A stretch of 34,509 bases of DNA from NCBI GenBank assembly GCA_937127285.1, contig CAKZLV010000041.1:1-34509 (forward strand), read 5' to 3'. Shown here one piece after another: positions 27,349 through 34,509 of the stretch; the first letter of the stretch is position 1; each line of letters starts with the position of its first letter. The notes under the pieces are model-generated. The model ran no database searches and was not told where the DNA came from. It worked only from the letters and a program-made list of their open reading frames with translations. Both the position numbers and the translations under genes were made by a program. The stretch comes from an uncultured Bacteroidota bacterium. Lineage in GTDB: Bacteria > Bacteroidota > Rhodothermia > Rhodothermales > Salinibacteraceae.

Positions 27349-27377
27349 TTTTTTGCCGCAAGAATACGTAGGGGCCG

Positions 27378-27836
27378 TTAGTTGGCACCGGCTTCCCGCG
27401 AGGACGAATAGTTGATGCGGAGCGTACCCGCATCCCGGAGTTCCTGTTGCACCTCATTGACAGTATTCATCTCAGACTCGCGATCTACCTTCATCGACAC
27501 GATCAGCTTCGGCTGCTCCTGCAGCTTCCGGTACATGATCTGCCGAATCGCATTCCGGTTTTCGATGAGGGCGTCGTCGATCTGAATGGCCGTGTCCCCC
27601 TCGTTCTCCCCCGACTTCAGGGGGCCGATGAAAAGCTTCGAGATCAGACGCTTCTGGTCGATCTTCGTGAGGGCTTCCGCCTCCGGGAGCTGCGTTCGCA
27701 CCTTCAGGTCCGTCTCCCGCAGAACGGTCGAGACCATAAAGAAGATGAGCAGCATGAAAACGATGTCGGGGAGCGAAGCCGTCGTGAATCCAGGTTCGGA
27801 ATTGGAGCTTCGCTTCTGAAAGCGTTGGGAAGGCAT
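27378..27836 (-). CDS. exbD: ExbD/TolR-type biopolymer transport protein (second copy)
   Basis: A 152-aa inner-membrane protein with a short cytoplasmic N-terminus, one helix (about 23-39, PDIVFMLLIFFMVSTVL) and a periplasmic domain. Asp24, at the start of the helix, is the proton-carrying residue conserved in ExbD, TolR and MotB. It works with ExbB to turn proton flow into work on a TonB-like or Tol-like partner. This is the last gene of the operon, 53 bp after the other exbD and 30 bp before a clear terminator. The two ExbDs differ strongly outside the helix, so they are not a recent duplication. No tonB gene follows, as it often does in Bacteroidota. Confidence 0.93.
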   Translation of the reverse strand: MPSQRFQKRSSNSEPGFTTASLPDIVFMLLIFFMVSTVLRETDLKVRTQLPEAEALTKIDQKRLISKLFIGPLKSGENEGDTAIQIDDALIENRNAIRQIMYRKLQEQPKLIVSMKVDRESEMNTVNEVQQELRDAGTLRINYSSSREAGAN

Positions 27837-27889
27837 ACGGTTGAGAACTTGTCAAGATCGGTGCGGGACGGGCGGATCGCAGGACAGGG

Positions 27890-28492
27890 CTACTCGCCGA
27901 GGTCCGGCTCGGCGATCGAGATGTTGGCCCCGAAGTTGTCGCGGATGACGTTGTCATCTTCCGGCCCCAGCGTCGACCGGTAGGCTTGATAATCCGGGAA
28001 CGTCTTCTGGAGGATCTGCTCGCCGTTGGGCCCGGGAAGGGTGCCGCTGCGGGCAATGCTGTTCCAGATCTCGCGGTAGGCCATCCACACCTCGTCCAGG
28101 GTATCGATGTAGATCCGGTACGGCGTCTGCGCATCGGTCTTGATCGAGATGACCGCATCGCTGGGGCTGACCGCCAGGTCGGGGTCCTCGCCGAAGTTCA
28201 GGACGTGCTCTTTCACCCGGTCGCGGATCTGGTTCATCGAGGCGCGCTCGCCTTCGATGAGCACATCTCCCTGCGAGTTGACCAGAACCTTGAACATATT
28301 CCGGTCCTTTACGGGGGGAGGATCTTGATTCTCCAGCTTCGGAGGCAGGGTCATTCCGATGCCAGTGTCGACGTTGATCGTCGTCGTCACCAGGAAGAAG
28401 ATGAGGAGCAGAAACGCGATGTCCGCCATCGAGGCGGTCGGGATCTCGACGTCCTCGCGGTCTTCGCGTCGCTTGTCGAGAAGATCGGCCAT
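27890..28492 (-). CDS. exbD: ExbD/TolR-type biopolymer transport protein (first copy)
   Basis: A 200-aa ExbD with a very charged cytoplasmic start (MADLLDKRREDREDVEIPTA), one helix (about 24-38, DIAFLLLIFFLVTTT) with the proton-binding Asp24, and a longer periplasmic domain than usual. Its C-terminal 60 residues (from about 140) extend past the normal ExbD fold. The ATG at 28492 matches the family start. Gene order is exbB, 92-aa membrane protein, this exbD, second exbD. Confidence 0.93.
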   Translation of the reverse strand: MADLLDKRREDREDVEIPTASMADIAFLLLIFFLVTTTINVDTGIGMTLPPKLENQDPPPVKDRNMFKVLVNSQGDVLIEGERASMNQIRDRVKEHVLNFGEDPDLAVSPSDAVISIKTDAQTPYRIYIDTLDEVWMAYREIWNSIARSGTLPGPNGEQILQKTFPDYQAYRSTLGPEDDNVIRDNFGANISIAEPDLGE

Positions 28493-28602
28493 GAGAGTGC
28501 GGCGTCGGTGAAACGAGTGCGGGAACAGGCGGGGGCGACCCGGAGGCCCGGGTGCGCGGGGAACGGAGTCGACCCGGTGAGAAACGCGCATCGGCCCGAA
28601 AA

Positions 28603-28636
28603 GATGCCGGGTCGCGCCGGATGCCGGGTCGGATCG
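28603..28636. repeat. 17-bp direct repeat inside the exb operon
   Basis: GATGCCGGGTCG plus five bases occurs at 28603-28619 and 28620-28636, in the 205-bp spacer between the 92-aa membrane protein gene and the first exbD. Confidence 0.85.
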
Positions 28637-28697
28637 GACGTCGACCCGTCCGTGCGTCGCCCCGGACGCGCCGCCCGAGGCGGCTTCCGGAAGGGCT

Positions 28698-28976
28698 CTA
28701 CCAGATGAGGTTTGTGATCCCCGTATACACGAGGCCCAGGAGCGCCAGCCCGAAGAGGATGATCGTGGTCATGATCCCGGCCTGCACCCAGGTTTCCATG
28801 GTGAAGCCGAGGACCAGCAGGATGACGGCCGGTGAAGAGATCGAGGCGATCGTCAGCGGCTCGCTCTTTCCGTAGGTCAGGTTTCGAAGACCAAAGAGTG
28901 CTACTCCGAGGAGGCTCACCCCCGCAAGGATGATGGCTGCCCAGATGGCGATGTAAAGAACCATGTTGCCGTCCAT
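28698..28976 (-). CDS. Small three-helix membrane protein of the exb operon
   Basis: A 92-aa protein with three membrane segments: about 5-27 (VLYIAIWAAIILAGVSLLG), 48-60 (PAVILLVLGF) and 66-90 (AGIMTTIILFGLALLGLVY). Between the first two lies a short polar loop with LRNLTYGKSEP. It is not ExbB or ExbD: it has no TolQ signature and no helix-start Asp. Small membrane genes at this place (after exbB, before exbD) are common in Bacteroidota exb loci, and I infer a role as an accessory subunit of the motor; no function is established that I know of. Start ATG at 28976; 168 bp lie between it and exbB. Confidence 0.8.
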   Translation of the reverse strand: MDGNMVLYIAIWAAIILAGVSLLGVALFGLRNLTYGKSEPLTIASISSPAVILLVLGFTMETWVQAGIMTTIILFGLALLGLVYTGITNLIW

Positions 28977-29144
28977 GAGTCGTGTTCGTTGGAGTCGAAG
29001 GTGGGTGGAGATCGGGCCGGTGCACAATCGGGGCCGGCCGGTGCGCCGGTGACGGCAAGCAGAGGAGGGGTCCCCTCTGCCTGCGGCCACCGGGGCGGGC
29101 CGGAACCCGGCACAGGCCGCGATCCGCGCGGCGACGGCGTCGCC

Positions 29145-29888
29145 TTACTCTTCTTCCGTGGCGACGGCTTCCGGCACCGACTTCTCGCCCGTGACCGACT
29201 CTCCCTGCCGCAGAAGCACGAGCGAGTCGATGAGTTCGATCGATGCATCCTCCATCTCCGCCACGATGCGGTCGATTTTCGACACCGCGTAGTTGTAGAA
29301 GAACTGCAGGATGACGGCAACGATCAGGCCGAACGCCGTGGTGAGCAGAGCGATCTTAATTCCTCCGGCCACGAGGCGCGGGGAGATGTCGCCGGCGTTT
29401 TCGATGGCGTCGAACGCCTCGATCATCCCGATCACCGTTCCGAGGAAGCCAAGCATGGGCGCGACGCTGATGAAGAGCGAAAGCCAGACGAGGCCGCGCT
29501 CCAGGAAGCTCATTTCAATCGATCCGTACGAGACGACGGCCTTCTCGACGGCGTCGATGCCCTCGTCGGCCCGCAAGAGGCCCGCCTGGAAGACGGATGC
29601 AACCGGACCGCGCGTGCTGGCGCACTCTTCTTCGGCAGCCGGGATGCCGCCCTCGTCGAGCGCCTGCTTCACGCGCTGCAGAAAGTCGCGGGTGTTGATG
29701 TCGGCACGGTTCAGCGAGATGATGCGCTCGAAGGCGATGGCCAGACCGATGATTAGGCAGATGAGCACCGGCCACATCCACGCCCCGCCCTCGTTGAAAC
29801 GTTCGACGAGAGCATTGATGGCCCCTCCACCGCCCTGTTGGGGCAGCATCATCAGGAGCTCGACCGTCAGTTTATTCAGAATCACCAT
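29145..29888 (-). CDS. exbB: ExbB/TolQ-type proton channel protein
   Basis: A 247-aa MotA/TolQ/ExbB-family protein that forms the proton channel with ExbD. The first helix is at about 36-54 (WMWPVLICLIIGLAIAFERI). The large cytoplasmic loop (about 60-150) precedes the family signature helices LVWLSLFISVAPMLGFLGTVIGMIEAFD (about 132-160) and IKIALLTTAFGLIVAVILQFFYNY (about 176-200). The C-terminal tail is acidic. First gene of the operon, preceded by a long leader and a near-consensus promoter at 30328-30356. The bases before the ATG read CCACCC. Confidence 0.95.
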   Translation of the reverse strand: MVILNKLTVELLMMLPQQGGGGAINALVERFNEGGAWMWPVLICLIIGLAIAFERIISLNRADINTRDFLQRVKQALDEGGIPAAEEECASTRGPVASVFQAGLLRADEGIDAVEKAVVSYGSIEMSFLERGLVWLSLFISVAPMLGFLGTVIGMIEAFDAIENAGDISPRLVAGGIKIALLTTAFGLIVAVILQFFYNYAVSKIDRIVAEMEDASIELIDSLVLLRQGESVTGEKSVPEAVATEEE

Positions 29889-30327
29889 GGGTGGCTAGTT
29901 CCTCAGTGGGGTAGGTCAGTGATACAGCGTAAGTCGGTTTCGGTGAGAGCCCACTCGGGGCAGCGAGGCGCACCAGAAGCGGCCCAGGCGGTACCCGTCG
30001 GCACGAACAGGTGCGGCCGGCGGAGGCGGGAGGCAACCCGCCCCGGCCCGAGCCGCGGCTTTGTGGAGGAGTCGCCTCCCGGGGAGTCGAAGGATTCCCC
30101 AGCCCCCGAAGGAGAGGTCCTCCTCGTTCTCCATCAGCGACGCAGTCGCCCGATCGAGATGCGAGAAGGCCCCGGCGTACAATCGAAAAGCAGTTCGTTC
30201 GCGCGTCTGTTCGCGGTTCGAGTGGGGTGTAACGCCGCAGCGCAGCGACGAAGCGTCCGTCCGTGGGTAGACGACGGCGGATCCGAAGCGGATGCATGAG
30301 CACCCTCATCTTGATCCACATTCAGAA
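29889..30327 (-). other. Long structured leader of the exb operon (or independent small RNA)
   Basis: If the promoter at 30328-30356 is used, the transcript has about 430 nt before the exbB start. Within it, 30065-30123 folds as a three-layer imperfect hairpin: GGAGGA/TCCTCC outside, CCTCTCC/GGGAGG in the middle and GGGGA/TCCCC at the tip. It matches no RNA family I recognise; RNase P, tmRNA and SRP motifs are absent. Short open frames in it (29872-30321, 29916-30182) are Arg/Pro-rich and unconvincing. It may be an untranslated leader that controls exb expression, or a separate non-coding RNA. Confidence 0.4.
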
Positions 30328-30356
30328 AGTATAGGCAGCGCTGTGCACCTTGTCAA
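30328..30356 (-). promoter_or_regulatory. Near-consensus sigma-70 promoter of the exb operon
   Basis: On the minus strand TTGACA (30351-30356) is separated by exactly 17 bp from TATACT (30328-30333), with A/T-rich sequence just upstream of the -35. This is the best promoter match in the window. The predicted start is near 30321, reading towards exbB. Confidence 0.78.
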
Positions 30357-30446
30357 AATCTTTGCAACGGTGTCACATCCTTGCCTTTCATCGGCAGCAG
30401 ACCGGGGAATCGGACCGGAAATCGGTGCAGCCGCCGTCGGCGTGGG

Positions 30447-30474
30447 GCAGATCGGCGGGGGCAGATCGGCGCGG
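30447..30474. repeat. 14-bp direct repeat downstream of the S41 protease
   Basis: GCAGATCGGCG(G/C)GG occurs at 30447-30460 and 30461-30474, between the protease stop and the exb promoter. The rest of the gap from 30357 to 30629 shows no gene. Confidence 0.85.
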
Positions 30475-30629
30475 CGAGAGATCAGGCGCGGGGGAAGATC
30501 GCCGCCGGGGTCGCGGCCCGCGAGCGTCCTCGAAGCTGGACCGCCTCCGGCAAACGGGGCCGTCCGTGTCTCGTTTGGGTCTCGATGGTGTGCGTGTCGG
30601 CGTCGCCTCTGCCTCGACCATAGACCGGC

Positions 30630-32417
30630 CTACTCGCTGTATGTATCGGTGGCCGGTTGGGGTGGGGAGACAACCGGATAGCGACTGGCCAGCATTCGGG
30701 CCTCGCTCCATGCGCTTCGCGCTTTCGCAACGATCGGATCGACGCTGTTTCGAACTCGGTGCCACACGGGCGTTCCAAACAGCCGCCGGCCGACGTAGCT
30801 CTTCATGACGGTTTCAATGTTGCGACGCGACCGGGCGACCTCTTCGGAGGTCACCGGCGGCCGGTCCGCGAACCGCTCGGCCGCCTGCGAGTCTGCCGGT
30901 GAGCCGGGGTCCGGCCCGTAAACGCGGGATTCGGGGCGACCGGCGGCGGCGCGGGCGGCGTCGGGGATCGGCATACCGTGCCGTTTCGCGTACCGCAGCA
31001 GAGACGGGTAGGCGTCTTCCGGCATCGCGAAGGCATCGACGAACGACGACGGGCGCCCCGCCCAGGCCTCCCGCAGCGACGCCACCCGTACGTCCACCCA
31101 CCGACGCACAAAGTCGTGCACGATGCCGTGTCCCTCCAGCAGCCGTCGGAGCCGGTGCTCGGCCGTGTCGGCCGGGACCAGCACGTCCGGTAGAATGCCG
31201 CCCCCTCCCACGACCACGCGGCCGGCATCGGTGCGGTGGCGCAGGGAATCGGGCGTCTTGCGGAGCAGGTCGCCACGATCTGTGAGAGAGTCTCCGGCGC
31301 TCAGGTCGTGCTTGTGTTCGTGGTAGGACTGTCCGTCGTCTCCATACGGCGTCTGGATGAGGCGCCCGGACGGGGTGTAGAACCGCGCGATCGTGACGCG
31401 AAGGCCGCTGCCGTCGCCGAGCTGAAACTGGCGCTGGACCAGCCCCTTCCCGAAGGTTCGCCGGCCGACGATGAGGGCGCGGTCGTGATCTTGCAGGGCA
31501 CCGGCCACAATTTCGCTGGCAGAAGCCGTTCGCCCGTTGACGAGCACCGTCAACGGCCCCTCTTCAAACACGCCGCCCGAGGTGGCCCGCCGCGTCTCGC
31601 TGTACTCCGCATGCCGGCTCTGGGCGGAGACGATGACTTGGTCGTCGGTCAAAAACTCATCGGCCACCTTCTCGGCCATCGACATGTAGCCGCCGGCGTT
31701 GCCGCGCAGGTCCAGAACCAGGCGCTGCATGCCGTCCTCCTTCAGCCGAACGAGCGCCTCGTGCACTTCGCGGTAGGTGGTACGAGCAAACCGGTTCAGC
31801 CGCAGGTATCCCGTCTCCTCGTCCATCATGTACGCCGCGTCCACCGTTTCGATGGGAACGTCGTCCCGCGTGATGCGGACGCGCAGCGAGTCGGGGCCGC
31901 CGGGACGCTGCAGGACGACCTCCACGCGGCTTCCTTCGGGCCCTTTCAGGCGCTCCTGCACCCGGTCGTGCGACCACCCCACGGCCGACCGCCCGTTGAC
32001 GGCGACGATGCGGTCGCCGGGCCGAACGCCGGCCTTGCTGCTCGGGCCGTTGGGAACGACGGTGACGACCGCGATGGTATCTTGATCGGCCGGGCCGTCG
32101 ACAAACTCGTACGAGACCCCGATTCCTTGAAAGGAAGCCCGAAACGATTCTTCGATGGCCTCCATCCGATCGGACGGGATGTAGGCGGAGTGGGGGTCGA
32201 GTTCATCCACGAAGCCGCGGACGGCACTGGCAGCGACGCGCTCCGAGTCGATCGGCTCCACATACTCTGACCGGATCATCTCGTACGCATTCTGAAACGC
32301 CTGGAAGGCCTCGGGCGGCGGTTGCGGAGACCGGGAGGCGGCCAGCCCGAGCCCGAGAGCGACGCCGATGACGATGAGTGCCAGACCGCTGAGGGTAGTA
32401 CGGGTGGAGTGCTTCAT
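30630..32417 (-). CDS. ctpA: S41-family C-terminal processing protease (CtpA/Prc-like)
   Basis: A 595-aa periplasmic protease anchored by an N-terminal hydrophobic segment (about 9-27). After the family N-terminal helix bundle (EYVEPIDSERVAASAVRGFVDELDPHSAYI) comes a PDZ domain (about 98-185, with SSKAGVRPGDRIVAVNGRS), then the S41 protease core. The catalytic Ser299 lies in GRTASASEI and Lys324 in TFGKG, 25 residues apart as in Prc/Tsp, with Gln328 following. The C-terminal 220 residues beyond the core (Arg/Ala-rich helices) are an extension. It trims C-termini of exported proteins; targets are unknown. Upstream it has a 14-bp array carrying -10-like hexamers. It is separated from exbB by 741 bp with a separate promoter. 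Confidence 0.94.
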   Translation of the reverse strand: MKHSTRTTLSGLALIVIGVALGLGLAASRSPQPPPEAFQAFQNAYEMIRSEYVEPIDSERVAASAVRGFVDELDPHSAYIPSDRMEAIEESFRASFQGIGVSYEFVDGPADQDTIAVVTVVPNGPSSKAGVRPGDRIVAVNGRSAVGWSHDRVQERLKGPEGSRVEVVLQRPGGPDSLRVRITRDDVPIETVDAAYMMDEETGYLRLNRFARTTYREVHEALVRLKEDGMQRLVLDLRGNAGGYMSMAEKVADEFLTDDQVIVSAQSRHAEYSETRRATSGGVFEEGPLTVLVNGRTASASEIVAGALQDHDRALIVGRRTFGKGLVQRQFQLGDGSGLRVTIARFYTPSGRLIQTPYGDDGQSYHEHKHDLSAGDSLTDRGDLLRKTPDSLRHRTDAGRVVVGGGGILPDVLVPADTAEHRLRRLLEGHGIVHDFVRRWVDVRVASLREAWAGRPSSFVDAFAMPEDAYPSLLRYAKRHGMPIPDAARAAAGRPESRVYGPDPGSPADSQAAERFADRPPVTSEEVARSRRNIETVMKSYVGRRLFGTPVWHRVRNSVDPIVAKARSAWSEARMLASRYPVVSPPQPATDTYSE

Positions 32418-32473
32418 GGACCGCCGGTTGTGAGGGCACCGATTGACGCGTGCAGTCGTACCGAAGTTGCATT

Positions 32474-32543
32474 CCAGATCCTGTGCGTCGGATCCTACAA
32501 GTCGGATCTTACAGGCCAGATCTTACAGGCCGGATCCTACGGG
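32474..32543. repeat. 14-bp tandem array carrying -10-like hexamers upstream of ctpA
   Basis: Five units (32474, 32488, 32502, 32516, 32530) follow the pattern TCGGATCTTACAGG. Read on the minus strand towards ctpA, four of them contain TAGGAT or TAAGAT, two of these in the extended form TGTAAGAT, at 14-bp spacing. The array ends 57 bp before the ctpA start. Confidence 0.9.
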
Positions 32544-32640
32544 CTGCATACATGGGCCGAATCCGGTGCGCGGCCCGCGCGGACAGGACGCGCCCTCCCG
32601 ATGGCACCGGGGCCGCATCAACGGCACGGCACCCGCCCAG

Positions 32641-32680
32641 GAGATTCCGAGAAGTTCGGAGAGATTCCGAGAACCCAACG
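32641..32680. repeat. 20-bp imperfect direct repeat
   Basis: GAGATTCCGAGAA is shared by the 20-bp units 32641-32660 and 32661-32680; the last seven bases differ. Confidence 0.75.
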
Positions 32681-32863
32681 GACCGCAGATTCAGGCCGCA
32701 CAGTCTGGATGTGCACCAGGTTCAACAGGTATACCCAGCGGCCTCCAGACAGGATCCAACCCGGCGCCCCCCGGCGCGCACCCGGCCTCTTCCATTCCCG
32801 CCGTGTCGCTCCTACCTTGTTCATCCTCGACAACCGGTCTCCGCGGTCGCTTTTCTTTCTCCC

Positions 32864-32899
32864 TTGTTCGTCTTCGATCCATTGTTCGTCGTCAATCAA
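32864..32899. repeat. 18-bp imperfect direct repeat upstream of polX
   Basis: TTGTTCGTCTTCGATCCA (32864-32881) and TTGTTCGTCGTCAATCAA (32882-32899) are adjacent; a related segment begins near 32817. They lie about 220 bp upstream of the polX start. Confidence 0.72.
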
Positions 32900-33116
32900 T
32901 CGTCCGAAGGAGACCGCAACGCATCGCGCCGGTTGATGTCTACGGCGTGCGGCGGCTGCCATCGGCCGACCGCGCCCCCCTCCCTCGGCTGCCTCTTCCT
33001 CGCACAGCCGGCGGCCCGGCAGGCCCTCCACGCCGCGAGCCCCGGCGCCCTGCGGGCGCAGGCAGTCGCCGCACGAAGCCCGTTCACGCTCTGTTCGACC
33101 ACCGTTTGCTCCCCGC

Positions 33117-34509
33117 ATGACCAATAAGGAAATCATCCGCGCCCTCCGCGAAACAGCCGACCTCATCGAGCTGACCGGCGGCAACCGGTATCGGGCCAAT
33201 GCCTTCAGCCGGGCCGCCCGCTCCCTCCGCGGGCTCGACGACAGCGTGTCCGCTCGTCTCGACGACGGAACGCTCACCGACGTGAGCGGCATCGGAGACG
33301 GCATGGCCGACCATATCGACGACCTGGTGCGCACCGGCTCGTTCGAGCTGCGCGACGAGCTGCAGAGCGCCGTCCCGCCGGGCCTGCTCGACGTGCTTCG
33401 CGTCAAGGGCCTCGGGACGAAGCGGGCCCGCACGCTCTGGACCGAGTTGGACGTCACCTCTCTCGACGAACTCGAACAGGCCGCCCTGGCCGACCGCATC
33501 ACGTCTCTCGACGGGTTCGGCCAGAAGACGCAGCAAAAGATCCTGGAAAACGTCCGTCTCCTCCGCCGCTACGACGCGCAGCGCCGCTACGCCGACGCCT
33601 ACACGGACGTCCGCCCCCTCCTCGACGCCCTGCAGGCCAACCGCGACCTCGCCCGCGCCGACGTTGCAGGCAGCGTTCGCCGCCGCCTGGAAACGGTCGA
33701 GCGCGTCGACCTTCTCGCGTCGGGGCCGGCGGAGGCGGTGCGCTCGGTTCTGGATGAACACCTCGACGACCTCACCAAAGCGCCGTCCGAAAACGCCGGC
33801 GAGGACGCCCCCGGCGGTCCGGGTCGAACATCCGTCTTTTCGGGCGTCCTTCCCAGCGGACTTCCCGTGGCCGTGCACTGCGCTCGCGCCGGCGCGTACG
33901 GGACGGTGTGGTGGCACCTGACCGGGTCGGAGGAGCACCTCGCCGCCGTCCGCGCGCACGCCGCCTCCACCGGCGGAGAGGGGGACGCAGACCTGCCCGA
34001 CCTGGACGCCCCCCGGGCGGAGGAAGCAGAGATCTACCGCGCGGCGGGGCTGGATCCGGTTCCCCCGGAACTGCGCGAGGGAAACGGGGAGGTCGAGGCC
34101 GCCGCGAACGGCGCGCTGCCTTCCCTCCTCGACGTCGACCACCTGCAGGGCTCGCTGCACAACCACTCCACCTACAGCGACGGCGCTCACTCCCTCCGCG
34201 AAATGGCCGACGCCGCCCGCAGCCTCGGGCTGTCGTACTTTGGCATCTGCGACCACAGCCAGTCGCTGCAGGTAGCCGGCGGCATGACGCCGGACGAGGT
34301 CAAGGAGCAGCAGGCGGAGATCCGCGCCCTGAACGAGGAGTTCGCCGGCCTCGACCGCCCTTTCCGCATCTTCAGCGGCATCGAAAGCGACATTCTGAAG
34401 GACGGCTCTCTGGATTACGACGACGACGTCCTCGACGGCTTCGACTTCGTGGTTGCCAGCGTGCACACCGGGTTCAACATGACCGAAGACGAGGCCACCG
34501 AACGCATCG
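33117..34509 (+). CDS. polX: PolX-type polymerase/PHP protein, partial, polymerase site degenerate
   Basis: The first 464 residues of a bacterial family X polymerase-PHP protein; the gene continues past the window. Order: N-terminal 8-kDa-type domain with helix-hairpin-helix motifs (VSGIGDGMADHI 56-67; VKGLGTKRARTLW 96-108; LDGFGQKTQQKI 131-142), palm/fingers (about 180-285), and PHP domain from about 345. The PHP metal ligands are intact: H348-x-H350 (LHNHSTYSDG), H380 (CDHS), E423 and H450. The polymerase site is not. In AGSVRRRLETVERVDLLAS the position of the first catalytic Asp is Arg196, only D198 remaining, and the third Asp position in the VDLR-like strand is Ala252 (PVAVH). It probably acts as a 3'-5' exonuclease/AP-repair nuclease without polymerase activity. 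ATG at 33117 fits the family start. Confidence 0.9.
   Translation, partial: MTNKEIIRALRETADLIELTGGNRYRANAFSRAARSLRGLDDSVSARLDDGTLTDVSGIGDGMADHIDDLVRTGSFELRDELQSAVPPGLLDVLRVKGLGTKRARTLWTELDVTSLDELEQAALADRITSLDGFGQKTQQKILENVRLLRRYDAQRRYADAYTDVRPLLDALQANRDLARADVAGSVRRRLETVERVDLLASGPAEAVRSVLDEHLDDLTKAPSENAGEDAPGGPGRTSVFSGVLPSGLPVAVHCARAGAYGTVWWHLTGSEEHLAAVRAHAASTGGEGDADLPDLDAPRAEEAEIYRAAGLDPVPPELREGNGEVEAAANGALPSLLDVDHLQGSLHNHSTYSDGAHSLREMADAARSLGLSYFGICDHSQSLQVAGGMTPDEVKEQQAEIRALNEEFAGLDRPFRIFSGIESDILKDGSLDYDDDVLDGFDFVVASVHTGFNMTEDEATERI

Larger units (their letters stand above)
32418..33116. other. Divergent region between the S41 protease and polX
   Basis: This 699-bp stretch has no convincing gene. 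Three tandem repeats of different unit size lie in it (32474-32543, 32641-32680, 32864-32899). A 63-codon frame at 32936-33127 overlaps the polX start by 11 bp but has no family resemblance and was not called. No clear promoter was found for polX. Confidence 0.55.

Noticed and set aside
30065-30123. tRNA or tmRNA from the GGAGGA...TCCTCC pairing
   Set aside because: The element is only 59 nt, lacks D and T arms with the right sizes, and has no CCA end; it is kept only as a leader hairpin.
29872-30321. 149-aa frame between the exb promoter and exbB
   Set aside because: Arg/Pro-rich without domain features, and it overlaps the exbB start; more likely an untranslated leader.
33084-34466. 460-codon minus-strand frame opposite polX
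   Set aside because: The plus-strand frame gives clear helix-hairpin-helix, GS-x-RR and PHP motifs; the minus frame is its shadow.

Overview
The window looks like a chromosomal segment of a GC-rich member of the Rhodothermota/Bacteroidota side of the tree, most like Salinibacter-type Rhodothermales. The grounds are a PorV-type type IX secretion outer-membrane protein, a DUF4293 protein with the typical MIQRIQTVY start, an ExbB / small membrane protein / ExbD / ExbD operon, a RecQ of the long Bacteroidota layout, and start codons with no Shine-Dalgarno sequence even on ribosomal genes. The Asp/Glu-rich GAPDH, PGK and release factor suggest, but do not prove, a salt-adapted cytoplasm. No rRNA, tRNA, CRISPR, prophage or insertion sequence was found.

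Layout. 1-11216 is all minus strand: porV, a tiny orphan histidine phosphoacceptor protein, an MBL-fold hydrolase, a stand-alone Lon substrate-binding domain, a sodium:solute symporter, an unknown 167-aa protein, nadA, lolD, an NtrC-type sigma-54 activator and a YfgM-like TPR membrane protein. 11217-12379 is a 1.16-kb gene-free stretch between divergent units. 12380-16580 is plus strand: gap, pgk, an arginine-handling amidinohydrolase and a TIGR04283-type glycosyltransferase. 16662-21854 is minus strand: a DUF3592-like protein, an HNH nuclease, an alpha/beta hydrolase, the rpsF-rpsR-rplI ribosomal set and prfA. A possible 41-aa membrane peptide (plus), recQ (minus), a GT2 glycosyltransferase (plus) and an EamA transporter (minus) follow. 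26718-32417 is minus strand: DUF4293, the exbB-exbD energy-transduction operon with a clear promoter and a clear terminator, and an S41 C-terminal-processing protease. The window ends inside a plus-strand family X polymerase/PHP gene that runs off the edge.

Most genes are housekeeping. The unusual material lies between them. About twenty short tandem arrays (unit 11-20 bp, 2-7 copies, each with its own unit sequence) sit almost only in intergenic DNA. One 138-bp spacer (stop of the sigma-54 activator to lolD) is made wholly of two abutting arrays. At porV, rpsR and prfA the array duplicates the last codons plus the stop, with a period that is not a multiple of three. The second notable point is PolX: two of the three polymerase metal-binding Asp positions appear lost, while the PHP nuclease motifs are intact. 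A histidine-kinase phosphoacceptor domain with no kinase domain, and a strong promoter ahead of a 430-nt leader at exbB, are further leads.
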